From assembly GCA_045645205.1 (NCBI GenBank), contig JAZRIJ010000050.1:1-36825 (forward strand): a stretch of 36,825 nucleotides of DNA, given 5' to 3'. A program made the position numbers and the translations under genes. Every line of letters starts with the position of its first letter. Position 1 is the stretch's first letter. The notes below the pieces were generated by a model. That model worked only from the letters and a program-made list of their open reading frames with translations. It was not told the origin of the DNA and made no database searches. Shown piece by piece: positions 7,171 through 16,354 of the stretch. Origin of the DNA: RGIG1995 sp045645205 (lineage in GTDB: Bacteria > Bacillota > Clostridia > Oscillospirales > CAG-272).

Positions 7171-8953
7171 TAAAAATACAAAACCAAAAAATAAAAAAGG
7201 TATCTTTATAAGGTTAAGTAAATACGTATTACAGCAATGGCCTTTGTTTATTATTGCCTTGCTTCTTACGCTTGGAGCAAACCAACTCTCGCTATTAGGC
7301 CCAAGATACTCGGGGGCAGCTATTGACGCTATTGAGCTTGAAAGCGGTGTGAATTTTGCTACAGTTTGGGAAAACATAGTGTATATGTTAGCGTGCTATT
7401 TAATCTCGGCACTGCTGTCTTACGTTCTCTCGGTAGTTATGATACATCTGAGCCAGAGGATCATATACAAGATGCGAAAGCAGGTTTTTGAGAAGCTGAC
7501 TACACTTCCCATAAGCTATTTTGATACCCACGCGACAGGCGATATAATAAGTCATCTGTCATACGATATTGACACCATAAACAGCACCCTCTCTCACGAT
7601 CTTGTGCAGATACTGACGAGTATTTATACTGTCGTGGGTTCGCTCGTGTTTATGTGGCAGATATCAAAGCCGATGATACTTATATTTACGTTAACCGTTC
7701 CTGTATCTTTACTTTTTACCCGATACCGTTCTAAAAAAGTCCGTCCGCTTTTCAGCAAGAGAGCAAAAAAATACGGTGAACTAAACGGTTTTGCAGAGGA
7801 AATGCTTACCGGTTCACGCACCATTTCTGCTTACGGAAGGCAGGATGTAATATCCTCGCGTTTTAATAAAATAAATGATGAGGCAATGGATGCTTTCTAT
7901 AAAGCAGAATACAATGCAGCACTGCTTTTCCCTACCATAAACTTCATTAATAATATTTCACTAACCCTTGTTGCAATTATGGGCGGGATACTGTATATGT
8001 ACTCTCAAAACGGCACGGTACTTGCCACCTCTATCTTTTTCATCACTCTTGGCGGTGTTGCACAGTTCGTTCAATATTCCAGAAAATTTGCCGGTCCTAT
8101 CAATGAGTTTTCCAATATACTTCACGAAATTCAGTCCGCCTTCTCTGCCGCAGAACGTGTCTTTACAGTTCTTGACGAAGAAGCCGAAAAGACAGATACT
8201 GACGGTGCAAAAGAATTAAAGGATGTCAATGGCAATGTTTGTCTTGATAATGTAACATTTGGATACACAGAAGATAAAACGATACTTAAAAACGTATTTG
8301 TAAATGCAAAAAAGGGACAGACAGTAGCTATAGTAGGACCTACAGGCGCTGGCAAAACCACTATAATTAATCTACTTATGCGCTTTTACGATTACCAAAG
8401 CGGAGAAATACTTATTGACGGCATACCGTCAACAAATCTCAAACGTACGGATTTGCGGCTTGCTTTTAATATGGTGCTTCAGGACACCTGGCTGTTCTGC
8501 GGCACTATATACGACAACATCGTATACGGAAGAGAGGATGCAACACCAGAGGAAGTATATGCGGCGGCAAGAGCAGCAAAGATAGACTCATATATCATGA
8601 GTTTGCCCGACGGATATAATACAATTCTTTCAGACGACGGAGTTAATATCTCCAAAGGTCAAAAACAGCTTATAACCATTGCTCGCGCATTTCTTTCAAA
8701 AGCTCCCATTCTCATTCTTGATGAAGCAACATCGAATGTTGACTCGCGTACCGAGATACAAATACAAAACGCGATGACCGCGCTTATGGAAAACAAAACT
8801 TGCTTTATTATTGCCCACAGACTTTCAACCATTCAAAATGCTGATATCATTCTTGTTGTCAAAGACGGAGCAATCATTGAGCAAGGAAATCACGAAGAAC
8901 TTATAAAGCAAGGCGGATTTTATCACTCCCTGTATCACTCGCAGTTCAACTGA
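7163..8953 (+). CDS. ABC exporter half-transporter, catalytic-site subunit
   Basis: This 596-residue type IV exporter half has six membrane segments and a nucleotide-binding domain with Walker A GPTGAGKTT (392-400), Walker B ILDE with catalytic Glu521, and the switch His552 (IIAHRLST). Its signature motif is altered to ISKGQKQ (496-502) instead of LSGGQ. Together with the preceding protein this gives one active site (this Walker A/B with the partner's LSGGQ) and one degenerate site. I prefer TTG 7163, nine bases after GGGAGG; a GTG at 7154 overlaps that site. The start lies inside the upstream gene. A terminator follows at 8975, closing the marR-ABC-ABC operon. Confidence 0.92.
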   Translation: MTDKNTKPKNKKGIFIRLSKYVLQQWPLFIIALLLTLGANQLSLLGPRYSGAAIDAIELESGVNFATVWENIVYMLACYLISALLSYVLSVVMIHLSQRIIYKMRKQVFEKLTTLPISYFDTHATGDIISHLSYDIDTINSTLSHDLVQILTSIYTVVGSLVFMWQISKPMILIFTLTVPVSLLFTRYRSKKVRPLFSKRAKKYGELNGFAEEMLTGSRTISAYGRQDVISSRFNKINDEAMDAFYKAEYNAALLFPTINFINNISLTLVAIMGGILYMYSQNGTVLATSIFFITLGGVAQFVQYSRKFAGPINEFSNILHEIQSAFSAAERVFTVLDEEAEKTDTDGAKELKDVNGNVCLDNVTFGYTEDKTILKNVFVNAKKGQTVAIVGPTGAGKTTIINLLMRFYDYQSGEILIDGIPSTNLKRTDLRLAFNMVLQDTWLFCGTIYDNIVYGREDATPEEVYAAARAAKIDSYIMSLPDGYNTILSDDGVNISKGQKQLITIARAFLSKAPILILDEATSNVDSRTEIQIQNAMTALMENKTCFIIAHRLSTIQNADIILVVKDGAIIEQGNHEELIKQGGFYHSLYHSQFN

Positions 8954-8974
8954 TTTTCTCCCTTCGAAACAAAT

Positions 8975-9021
8975 ACAACCTCGCAGTATATTGGCTTTCC
9001 AACACTGCGAGGTTGTTTTTT
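8975..9021 (+). terminator. Terminator of the MarR-ABC operon
   Basis: AACCTCGCAGT (8977-8987) pairs with ACTGCGAGGTT (9004-9014), followed by GTTTTTTC. It lies 22 bases after the stop codon of the second ABC gene. Confidence 0.88.
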
Positions 9022-9155
9022 CAACACAGTTATTCCACTTTCAAGCACGGAACACGAGGAAACAGCAAACAAAAAAATAAATACATCCTGTAGCAGAATA
9101 ACAGTATTATCCTTTGCATAAAATTTTATTAATACACATTAAGGCGGTACAAAGC

Positions 9156-9686
9156 ATGAAAAAAGATATATCAATTTGGCAATTTTGGGGATTTGCGTTT
9201 ACGGCGCTGGGAGGAACACTGCTTCACTTCCTATATGACTGGGCAAATGAGAGCATTTTTATTGCTCCGTTTTCGGGTATAAACGAGTCGACTTGGGAAC
9301 ATATGAAGTTATTGTATTTCCCGTTACTAATCTTTGCACTCATACAAAGTAAATATTTTAAGGATTACAAAAACTTTTGGTGTATAAAGCTTGCAGGAAT
9401 TGTAACAGGGCTTTTACTGATTCCCGTACTGTTTTATACTTACAACGGAGCATTTGGAAAATCACCCGACTGGTTTAACATTGCGATATTTTTTATTTCA
9501 GCGGCAGCTACATTTATTTTGGAAACACGGCTTCTCAAAAAGAACAGCATACAATGCAACCATCCATGGATTGCATTTATACTCATTTGCTTAATTGGTG
9601 TTCTGTTCGTGGTGTTTACATTTATCACACCCAATATACCGCTGTATCAAGATCCCCTGACGAAAAATTTTGGATTAAATGGCTGA
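9156..9686 (+). CDS. DUF6512 family integral membrane protein
   Basis: This 176-residue protein has about five to six hydrophobic segments and belongs to an uncharacterised family often labelled DUF6512. The conserved block is NESTWEHMKLLYFP (about residues 44-57), which also occurs in homologues as an acidic-polar loop leading into a membrane helix. ATG 9156 follows AAGGCGG by eight bases; the longer frame from 9114 lacks such a site. It is a single gene between the ABC operon terminator and a convergent small gene. The function is unknown; no catalytic motif is visible beyond the conserved polar loop. Confidence 0.7.
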   Translation: MKKDISIWQFWGFAFTALGGTLLHFLYDWANESIFIAPFSGINESTWEHMKLLYFPLLIFALIQSKYFKDYKNFWCIKLAGIVTGLLLIPVLFYTYNGAFGKSPDWFNIAIFFISAAATFILETRLLKKNSIQCNHPWIAFILICLIGVLFVVFTFITPNIPLYQDPLTKNFGLNG

Positions 9687-9719
9687 TAAATAGAATTGCA
9701 AATTAAAATATAAACGTTT

Positions 9720-9896
9720 TTACTGCACCGTAATGTTTGACACATATTGGTGCATTTCTTTTTTTGATTTTATAGAATGGGTTCCATCTATAATTTCTTT
9801 CTTTTTATCTTCGCTGAGAGCAGAAAATTTTTCCATTGCCTCGGGGTTTTGAGCAAGTGCCATACCAAAACCTATAGGCATTTCATATTTTTTCAT
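9720..9896 (-). CDS. Conserved 58-residue small protein
   Basis: A short frame on the minus strand encodes MKKYEMPIGFGMALAQNPEA, then MEKFSALSEDKKKEIIDGTH and SIKSKKEMHQYVSNITVQ. GGAGG lies eight bases before the ATG, which is strong support for translation. Small proteins of this pattern (a PxGFGMALAQN start, then an acidic-basic helix and a HxxxSKxEM stretch) recur in Clostridia, but I know of no assigned function. It has no membrane segment or cysteine. It is convergent with the DUF6512 gene, with 33 bases between stops, and divergent from the thioredoxin-fold gene. Confidence 0.75.
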   Translation of the reverse strand: MKKYEMPIGFGMALAQNPEAMEKFSALSEDKKKEIIDGTHSIKSKKEMHQYVSNITVQ

Positions 9897-10025
9897 ATTA
9901 TTAAACCTCCAAATGTAATTAATAGTAGTATCTCATACATCATTGGCAGATATACATATCAAGTATTTGCATAACAAGACGGTATGTTGCAAAAAATAAA
10001 TTTAATAACAAAGGAGGTAATTGAT

Positions 10026-11975
10026 TTGAGCAATCGATTAGCATATGAAACAAGTCCGTATTTACTCCAACATAAAGATAATCCGGTTGACTGGTATCCT
10101 TGGTGCGAGGAGGCTTTTGAACGCGCAAAGCAAGAGGACAAGCCTATTTTTTTAAGTATTGGTTACAGTGCTTGCCATTGGTGTCATGTTATCGCTCATG
10201 AGAGCTTTGAAGACAAAGAAATTGCCGAAATATTAAACAATTATTTTATATCAATAAAGGTTGATAAAGAAGAACGCCCCGATATTGACAGCGTATATAT
10301 GTCGGTCTGTCAAGCTTTTACCGGCAGCGGTGGTTGGCCTACAAGTATTTTTATGACCGCAGATCAAAAGCCGTTTTTTGCCGGAACTTATTTCCCCAAA
10401 ACAACGCGCGGCGGTATGATTGGGATGCGCGAGCTTCTTATGGCAATACATGAAAAATGGGTTCATGATCGCAATATATTATTACAACAATCTGATAAGA
10501 TTGTCGCTCAACTGAATAAAACGTATTCCGATACAGAAACAGCGGATATGGAATTAAGCCATTATGCCGTAGAATTATATAAACAACTCTACGACAAAAA
10601 ATATGGCGGTTTCGGCGGCGCGCCGAAATTCCCCACTCCGCATAATATCTTGTTTTTGCTTTCTTATTATCAACGCTATAAAAACATCTCATGCTTGAAT
10701 ATGTCAGAACACACGCTCACACAAATGTACCGAGGCGGAATGTTTGATCATATCGGCTTTGGATTTTGCCGCTATTCTACAGACCAAAAATTTCTTGTTC
10801 CCCACTTTGAAAAAATGCTGTATGATAACGCACTTCTGATACTTGCCTACTGCAAGGCATATTCACTAACACAAAAAGAATTGTATCTCGAAATTGCAGA
10901 AAAAACGGCTGACTATATTATGCGCGAAATGACATCGCGCGAGGGCGGATTTTACAGTTCACAGGATGCCGATATTGAAGGCGAGGAAGGAAAATACTAT
11001 CTGTTTACACCAAATGAAATAATTAATGTTTTGGGGCAGGATATCGGTGAAAAATTTAACCGTCATTTTGATATCAGCGACAGAGGAAATTTTGAAGGAA
11101 AAAATATTCCCAACCTTTTGAAAAGCAAGACCTTTGATAAATCCTTTGAAAATTATTTTTCCAAGCTTGACAGTTATCGAAAAAAACGTTACTCTCTTCA
11201 CCGTGACGAAAAGATTTTAACCTCGTGGAATGGGTTAATGATTGCCGCTATGTGCGAACTGTTTCTTGTTAGCAAAAATGAAAAATATCTAACTGCCGCA
11301 CATAATGCCGATGTTTTTTTACAGAAATATCTGTGTGAAGATAACACGCTTTTTGTAAGCTTTCACCTGGAAAAACACGGAGTAAGAGGTTTTTTAGACG
11401 ATTATGCTTCATATATCTTTTCCCAGCTTGCCCTGTATAAAGCAACCTTGGATAATGAATATATAAAACGAGCAATCCGATTATGTGATAAGGTCATAGA
11501 CGACTTTGGCGACGGTGCAGGTGGCTTTTATCTGTACAGTAAACATCACGAAGAGCTGATCTCCCGCCCAAAAGAAGCCTATGACGGAGCTATTCCCAGC
11601 GGAAACTCCTTAATGGCATATAATCTTACTCGTTTATTCTTTATTACCAATAAAGAAAAATACAAAATTGCGGCAGAAAAGCAGTTGGATTTTCTTGCAA
11701 AGGCTGCATCTCAATATCCCGCAGGATATGCAATGTTTTTGACAGCTCTTTTAGAATATACCCTACCACCTATGAAAATAACTGTTGTTTCAAACGGTCA
11801 AACAGATAAAAACAATTTACCTAATGAGCTTCCTCCCGACACAATTACTGTTTTTTTATCAAAGCCTACAAAAGAATATTCTCTAAAAAACAATAAAACG
11901 ACTTATTATGTATGTATAAATAACAGTTGTATGCCCCCGACTAATAATCTAAATGAATATATAAATAAGACCTAA
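10026..11975 (+). CDS. YyaL/SSP411-type thioredoxin domain protein (DUF255)
   Basis: The 649-residue protein begins with the DUF255 thioredoxin-like domain (about 1-165): NRLAYETSPYLLQHKDNPVD is the family hallmark and CHWC (Cys50, Cys53) lies in SACHWCHVIAHESF. A six-hairpin glucosidase-like alpha/alpha barrel follows (about 200-600), with GGFGGAPKFP, YDNALL and TSWNGLMIAA. Relatives are cytoplasmic proteins of unclear substrate (B. subtilis YyaL, mammalian SPATA20). TTG 10026 is preceded by AAAGGAGG at eight bases, much better than the upstream in-frame ATG at 9984. Length is slightly below the usual 670-700. It is a single gene closed by a terminator. The molecular role is not established. 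Confidence 0.9.
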   Translation: MSNRLAYETSPYLLQHKDNPVDWYPWCEEAFERAKQEDKPIFLSIGYSACHWCHVIAHESFEDKEIAEILNNYFISIKVDKEERPDIDSVYMSVCQAFTGSGGWPTSIFMTADQKPFFAGTYFPKTTRGGMIGMRELLMAIHEKWVHDRNILLQQSDKIVAQLNKTYSDTETADMELSHYAVELYKQLYDKKYGGFGGAPKFPTPHNILFLLSYYQRYKNISCLNMSEHTLTQMYRGGMFDHIGFGFCRYSTDQKFLVPHFEKMLYDNALLILAYCKAYSLTQKELYLEIAEKTADYIMREMTSREGGFYSSQDADIEGEEGKYYLFTPNEIINVLGQDIGEKFNRHFDISDRGNFEGKNIPNLLKSKTFDKSFENYFSKLDSYRKKRYSLHRDEKILTSWNGLMIAAMCELFLVSKNEKYLTAAHNADVFLQKYLCEDNTLFVSFHLEKHGVRGFLDDYASYIFSQLALYKATLDNEYIKRAIRLCDKVIDDFGDGAGGFYLYSKHHEELISRPKEAYDGAIPSGNSLMAYNLTRLFFITNKEKYKIAAEKQLDFLAKAASQYPAGYAMFLTALLEYTLPPMKITVVSNGQTDKNNLPNELPPDTITVFLSKPTKEYSLKNNKTTYYVCINNSCMPPTNNLNEYINKT

Positions 11976-12017
11976 TCTACCCTTTTACCTTTTATAAAAC
12001 ACCTATTTTAGTTATAA

Positions 12018-12078
12018 AAAAAGCATTCAAATACACATATTTAAAAAATAAGCTATGTGTATAACGAATGCTTTTAAT
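12018..12078. terminator. Bidirectional terminator between convergent genes
   Basis: AAGCATTC (12021-12028) pairs with GAATGCTT (12066-12073), and inner TACACATA (12032-12039) with TATGTGTA (12054-12061). T-rich tails flank both arms (TTTTAATTAT on plus), so it can serve the plus gene ending at 11975 and the minus gene ending at 12190. Confidence 0.7.
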
Positions 12079-12189
12079 TATCATTTTATTCACGCGACTG
12101 TATGCTCTAAATATAAACGTCTGCTATCCTTGGAAAAAAGTACAAGCTTAGATGAGTAGTAATTATCAAAATACTATTATTTCGTTTAA

Positions 12190-13032
12190 TTACGCTTTTT
12201 CAAAACCTACAAGAAGACCTCCCAGCTCTGCATAAAAACTGCAAAGTCCCCTGCAATTATAGAGCTTTACATCAATTTTCTTAAATTCATTCAACAATTT
12301 TTCTTTAAGATCATTTCCAAACTTTTCGTTAAAGCAATGTGAAATTCTAACACGTCCTCCTTTATATCCCTGCTTTTTCAGTTGTTCCACAATTGCATCA
12401 AGCGCCCTTTTTTCTCCTCGGCATTTTTCCAACATCTCAAGATCCCCCCTGTCGCTTGCCTTACCTAAGGCGCGGATACCGAGAATACCTGCCATTTTTG
12501 CGGCAACATGGCTTACTCTTCCATTGTTCGCCAGATTTTTCATAGACTGAAGCATAAACAAAAGTCCTGTTTTGCTCATATATTCTTCTATTTGTCTGCA
12601 AACAATTTCAAAATCTTTACTCTCACCGATAAGCTGTTCAAGCCTTTCTATTATCAGACACATTTCGGGACCTGTAGACAGCGAATTAATAACATAAACC
12701 TTTCTTCCGGGATATTTTTCTTCGTATTCTTTTTTTGCAAGACATGCCGCATTATAGCTTCCCGAAAGAGATGCGGTAATGGTTACACAGAATATATATT
12801 CAGCTTCGTCAAAACATTTTAACCAGTCAGCAGTATTGGGACAAGATGTAGATGACTTTCCACTGTATTTTTGCAAATCGTCAACCATTTGTTTTACGTC
12901 TAATTTTTCGTCATCTATATATTCTTTTTCTGCCGTTACTATTTTCAACGGCGCCAAAGCAAAAGCAATTTTCTTAAGAAACAAAATATCAGCAGACGAA
13001 TCGGCAACAATTTTTACTTTTTCAATGTTCAT
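12190..13032 (-). CDS. DegV family fatty-acid-binding protein
   Basis: This 280-residue protein matches the DegV family, whose FakB members bind a fatty acid and present it to the kinase FakA for phospholipid synthesis. Visible landmarks are VADSSADI near the start, the STSCPN loop (about 61-66), ITASLSGSYNAA (about 85-96), and MLQSMKNLANNGRVSH (about 159-174), the region that lines the lipid pocket. The usual D-[ST] of the central segment is here INSLSTGPEM. GGAG lies nine to ten bases before ATG. It is a single gene with its own promoter. No fakA is present in the window, so the partner must be elsewhere. Confidence 0.88.
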   Translation of the reverse strand: MNIEKVKIVADSSADILFLKKIAFALAPLKIVTAEKEYIDDEKLDVKQMVDDLQKYSGKSSTSCPNTADWLKCFDEAEYIFCVTITASLSGSYNAACLAKKEYEEKYPGRKVYVINSLSTGPEMCLIIERLEQLIGESKDFEIVCRQIEEYMSKTGLLFMLQSMKNLANNGRVSHVAAKMAGILGIRALGKASDRGDLEMLEKCRGEKRALDAIVEQLKKQGYKGGRVRISHCFNEKFGNDLKEKLLNEFKKIDVKLYNCRGLCSFYAELGGLLVGFEKA

Positions 13033-13080
13033 ATGATTATCTCCGCTTAAAATTTAAAAATGGTTTTTTCTTACAGTTTA

Positions 13081-13124
13081 AGTTTACACTAAACCTTTTT
13101 GTTTGTCAACTTTCTTTTTGACAA
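13081..13124 (-). promoter_or_regulatory. degV promoter with an inverted repeat over the -35 box
   Basis: On the minus strand TTGACA (13109-13104) and TAAACT (13086-13081) are 17 bases apart. The -35 box is one arm of an inverted repeat, TTGTCAA (13103-13109) and TTGACAA (13118-13124) on the plus strand, eight bases apart, which may be an operator. Confidence 0.6.
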
Positions 13125-13179
13125 TATCCAACGTAATAATACTTTTTGTAGTTTAATTGAACTTAAAACAAAAAATGTA

Positions 13180-13208
13180 TTGATTATACAAAAATATTAC
13201 TGTATAAT
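13180..13208 (+). promoter_or_regulatory. Promoter of the MATE gene
   Basis: TTGATT (13180-13185) and TATAAT (13203-13208) are separated by 17 bases; the start codon is at 13243 behind TTGGAGAAG. Confidence 0.75.
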
Positions 13209-13242
13209 ATATAGGCTTATAAATATTATTTTGGAGAAGTAA

Positions 13243-14571
13243 ATGAGAATTCAATTATCGGATCATTTTACATACAAAAAACTTTTGAGATTTACCCTTC
13301 CCTCCATTATTATGATGGTTTTCACTTCTATATACGGTGTGGTCGACGGTTATTTTGTATCTAACTACGTCGGAAAAATGCCGTTTGCAGCAGTAAATAT
13401 AATTTATCCGTTTATTATGATACTAAGCGCGTTTGGCTTTATGTTCGGAACAGGCGGAAGTGCACTTGTTGCAAAATCGCTGGGACAGAAGCAAGAACAA
13501 AAAGCTAATATGCAATTTTCGCTCATAGTCTATACATCAATAATAACCGGCGTAGTCTTAGCTATCCTCGGAATATTATTTATACGTCCTATTGCAGTTT
13601 TGCTGGGAGCGGAAGGTCAAATGATTGACTACTGTGTGCTTTACGGCTCAATAATATTAATAGCCATGCCATTCTTTATGCTCCAATTTGAGTTTCAAAG
13701 CTTTTTTATAACTGCAGAAAAACCAAAGTTGGGACTTTGGACTACAATAGCTTCGGGGGTAACCAATATGGCTCTTGATGCTATGTTGATTGCTGTATTT
13801 GATTGGGGACTGGCAGGCGCGGCGATTGCAACGGCGGCAAGCCAGGTTATCGGCGGAATTATTCCGTTAATATATTTCTGTAGAAAAAATACTTCTCTTT
13901 TAAAACTTTCATCAACTATATTTGACGTAAGAACTTTGATAAAGACCTGTACAAACGGCTCATCGGAGGTTATGTCAAACATTTCTTTGTCCCTTGTATG
14001 TATGCTCTACAATTTACAGCTCATAAAGTACGCAGGTGAAGACGGTATCGCCGCATACGGTGTTTTAATGTACGTAAATATGATTTTTCTTGCAATTTTC
14101 ATAGGTTATTCTGTAGGAATAGCTCCCATTATAAGCTATCACTTCGGTGCAAAAAACCATAAAGAGCTGAAAAGCCTGCTCAAGAAAAGCCTTGTAATAA
14201 TAAATATTTGCTCTGTTGCAATGCTTATTTTAGCAGAGTTTCTTGCCAAACCATTGTCAATCCTGTTTGTAGGTTATGACGAAACGCTTTTGAATTTGAC
14301 TCTCCAAGGTTTTGTTATATACTCGTTCTCATTTCTGTTTTCAGGACTTGCAATATACGGTTCATCTTTTTTCACAGCGCTCAATGACGGTATTACCTCA
14401 GCAATCATATCCTTCCTTCGAACATTAGTATTTCAGATAGCAGCAGTAATGATATTGCCTCTTATATTTGATATTAACGGAATATGGCTGTCTATTGTTG
14501 TTGCGGAAATCTTAGCTGTCATTGTAAATATTATATTTTTAATAGTAAAAAGAAAAAAATACAAATACTAG
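13243..14571 (+). CDS. MATE family efflux transporter
   Basis: The 442-residue protein has twelve hydrophobic segments and the two-fold internal symmetry of MATE transporters (MepA-like branch), which expel organic cations in exchange for Na+ or H+. The first half carries FTLPSIIMMVFTSIYGVVDG and GTGGSALVAKSLGQ, the second YVNMIFLAIFIGYSVGIAPI and SYHFGAKNHKELKSL, all hallmarks of the family. Length is typical. ATG 13243 has a clear GGAG site. A prolyl-tRNA editing gene follows after 28 bases with no terminator between them, so they are probably co-transcribed, though no functional link is obvious. The substrate is not predictable from sequence. Confidence 0.92.
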   Translation: MRIQLSDHFTYKKLLRFTLPSIIMMVFTSIYGVVDGYFVSNYVGKMPFAAVNIIYPFIMILSAFGFMFGTGGSALVAKSLGQKQEQKANMQFSLIVYTSIITGVVLAILGILFIRPIAVLLGAEGQMIDYCVLYGSIILIAMPFFMLQFEFQSFFITAEKPKLGLWTTIASGVTNMALDAMLIAVFDWGLAGAAIATAASQVIGGIIPLIYFCRKNTSLLKLSSTIFDVRTLIKTCTNGSSEVMSNISLSLVCMLYNLQLIKYAGEDGIAAYGVLMYVNMIFLAIFIGYSVGIAPIISYHFGAKNHKELKSLLKKSLVIINICSVAMLILAEFLAKPLSILFVGYDETLLNLTLQGFVIYSFSFLFSGLAIYGSSFFTALNDGITSAIISFLRTLVFQIAAVMILPLIFDINGIWLSIVVAEILAVIVNIIFLIVKRKKYKY

Positions 14572-14599
14572 TAATAGCCAAACCGAAAGGAATATTATA

Positions 14600-15160
14600 A
14601 TGGAAACAAAGAGTTTTTTTGTTAATTCAACACTGTACAAAGGAAGACCCGAAAAACAGGAAAATCGTCTCAAAAAAGAAATTAAAGTATATGACCTTCT
14701 TGATTCTCTTGGTATAGAATATGAAAGAGCAGATCACGATGCCGCGGATACTATCGAAGACTGCGAAAAAGTCGAGAAAATAATCGGCGTCGATATATGC
14801 AAAAATTTATTTTTATGCAACAGACAAATGACAAACTTTTATTTATTAATGATGCCCGGCAAAAAGCCGTTTAAGACAAAAGATATTTCACAACAGATTG
14901 GAAGCGCCCGCCTTTCGTTTGCACCTGCAGAAAAAATGCTTGAATATCTTGATATAACCCCCGGTTCAGTCAGTATTATGGGTCTTGCAAATGATAAAAA
15001 CAACAAAGTCCGTCTTATTCTTGACAGAGAAATATACGAGAGCGAATTTGTAAGATGCCATCCTTGCATTAATACATCCACACTAAAAATAAAAACAAAA
15101 GATATTCTTGAAAAATATCTTCCTGCCATAAACCATGAACCTGTCGTTGTAGATCTGTAA
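14600..15160 (+). CDS. YbaK/ProXp-type aminoacyl-tRNA deacylase
   Basis: This 186-residue protein is a free-standing editing domain of the prolyl-tRNA synthetase-associated family (PrdX/ProXp-ala type), which hydrolyses Ala-tRNA(Pro) in the cytoplasm. Conserved features are the Asp-His pair in YERADHDAADTIED, Lys68 in DICKNLFL (the family's conserved catalytic-pocket lysine), the PGSVSIMGLANDK loop (121-133) and the CHPCINTSTL segment (153-162). AAAGGAA precedes the ATG. It follows the MATE gene in the same direction. A short additional N-terminal stretch (1-28) lies before the domain. The substrate assignment comes from the family, not from the context. Confidence 0.85.
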   Translation: METKSFFVNSTLYKGRPEKQENRLKKEIKVYDLLDSLGIEYERADHDAADTIEDCEKVEKIIGVDICKNLFLCNRQMTNFYLLMMPGKKPFKTKDISQQIGSARLSFAPAEKMLEYLDITPGSVSIMGLANDKNNKVRLILDREIYESEFVRCHPCINTSTLKIKTKDILEKYLPAINHEPVVVDL

Positions 15161-15230
15161 TACCAAAAACTTTAAAAGAACTGTATTAAAACAATTATCC
15201 GAAAATCGTTTTGACTACAGCTCTTTTTTA

Positions 15231-16148
15231 TTAATCAAACTTATGCACTTGAAACTTAAATCCGTAGGTATCGGCAAATATTTCTGCTTCTGAATCTCTT
15301 ATACCGCAGATAACAAAGTCTTTACATTCATTAAAAATATCAATTTCCATTTTTTCCACAGTTTCCGGAATATACACATTTTTCAAATATTTACAACCTG
15401 CAAAGGCATAGGATTCAATAGTCTTTATACCGCTCGGAACAAATATTTCTGTTATTGCAGTGGAAGAAAAAATACCTACTGATAACTTTTCAAGACTTGT
15501 CGGTATGTCAATATTTGTCAGAGTATTACAAGCCGAAAAAGCATATTCACCTATGGTTTTAATACCTTCTTTTAAAGTAATATCATTTAGTGATGTACAA
15601 CCTCCAAAAACGTTGTTTCCTATCTTTTCAAGACCGTTTCCACCGATAAATGTTTTAAGCGAAGCGCAGTGATAGAAAGCATAGTCGTTGATTGTCTTTA
15701 CCGAATCAGGTAATATAACTTTTGTAAGAGATGATTTTCCAAAAGCATTTTCACCTATGATCTCCACTGTATCAGGAAAGTCTATTTCGGTCAATGATGA
15801 ACAAAAATTAAATGCTCCGGCAGGAATTGTCTTAAGATTTCCAAGAATATTTACCGTTGTAAGATTACCACAACGTCTAAAAGCATATTTGCCTATTTCA
15901 GTTACACTTTTGGGAAGCTCAATACTTTCTATCAGCATTGCATCAAATGCCCCCTCGCCAATGGCAACAACATTCTCTCCGCCAATCTGTTCCGGAATAA
16001 CGACATTCATATTTTCTCCGGTATATCCTGTTATTACGATTCCGCCTTCAACTTGTTCATAGGTAAAATCACTTTTTTGTCCACATGAAACAAAAACAAA
16101 AATTACTGCAATTGCAGTTATTAATAAGTAAATAATCTTTCTTTTCAT
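15231..16148 (-). CDS. Leucine-rich-repeat (BspA type) lipoprotein
   Basis: The 305-residue protein starts with a lipoprotein signal ending FVSC (Cys22). A short FTYEQVEGGIVITGYTG domain leads into about nine BspA-type (LRR_5) repeats of the form IxxYAFxxCxxLxxIxIPxS, for example IGKYAFRRCGNLTTV, IGEYAFSACNTLTNI and IESYAFAGCKYLKNV. The end (SEAEIFADTYGFKF) is the usual cap of these proteins. It is expected to sit on the outer face of the membrane and bind proteins or matrix; no enzyme domain is seen. AAGGGTG precedes ATG. It is monocistronic with its own promoter and converges with the tRNA deacylase gene. Confidence 0.88.
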   Translation of the reverse strand: MKRKIIYLLITAIAVIFVFVSCGQKSDFTYEQVEGGIVITGYTGENMNVVIPEQIGGENVVAIGEGAFDAMLIESIELPKSVTEIGKYAFRRCGNLTTVNILGNLKTIPAGAFNFCSSLTEIDFPDTVEIIGENAFGKSSLTKVILPDSVKTINDYAFYHCASLKTFIGGNGLEKIGNNVFGGCTSLNDITLKEGIKTIGEYAFSACNTLTNIDIPTSLEKLSVGIFSSTAITEIFVPSGIKTIESYAFAGCKYLKNVYIPETVEKMEIDIFNECKDFVICGIRDSEAEIFADTYGFKFQVHKFD

Positions 16149-16179
16149 ATTGCACCCTTTTATATTATTAATTAATATT

Positions 16180-16209
16180 ATTATACTACCAATACGTATA
16201 TATTTTCAA
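16180..16209 (-). promoter_or_regulatory. Promoter of the LRR lipoprotein gene
   Basis: On the minus strand TTGAAA (16209-16204) and TATAAT (16185-16180) are 18 bases apart, about 32 bases before the start codon. Confidence 0.6.
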
Positions 16210-16276
16210 TAAAATATATATAAAATTTACATTTTCATGGACAAAAGAGAAATTGATTTAATTAAACAAAAACACA

Positions 16277-16310
16277 CAAGAGGGCACTTTTTAATAAAAG
16301 CACCCTCTTG
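16277..16310 (-). terminator. Terminator of the PFL-ACT operon
   Basis: CAAGAGGG (16277-16284) pairs with CCCTCTTG (16303-16310), with a further CTTTT/AAAAG inner stem. On the minus strand the hairpin is followed by TGTGTTTTTG. It lies 45 bases past the PFL stop codon. Confidence 0.75.
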
Positions 16311-16354
16311 ACTCCTTCAAAAACTTTTAATAAGACGTTATGGCAGAGTATTTT

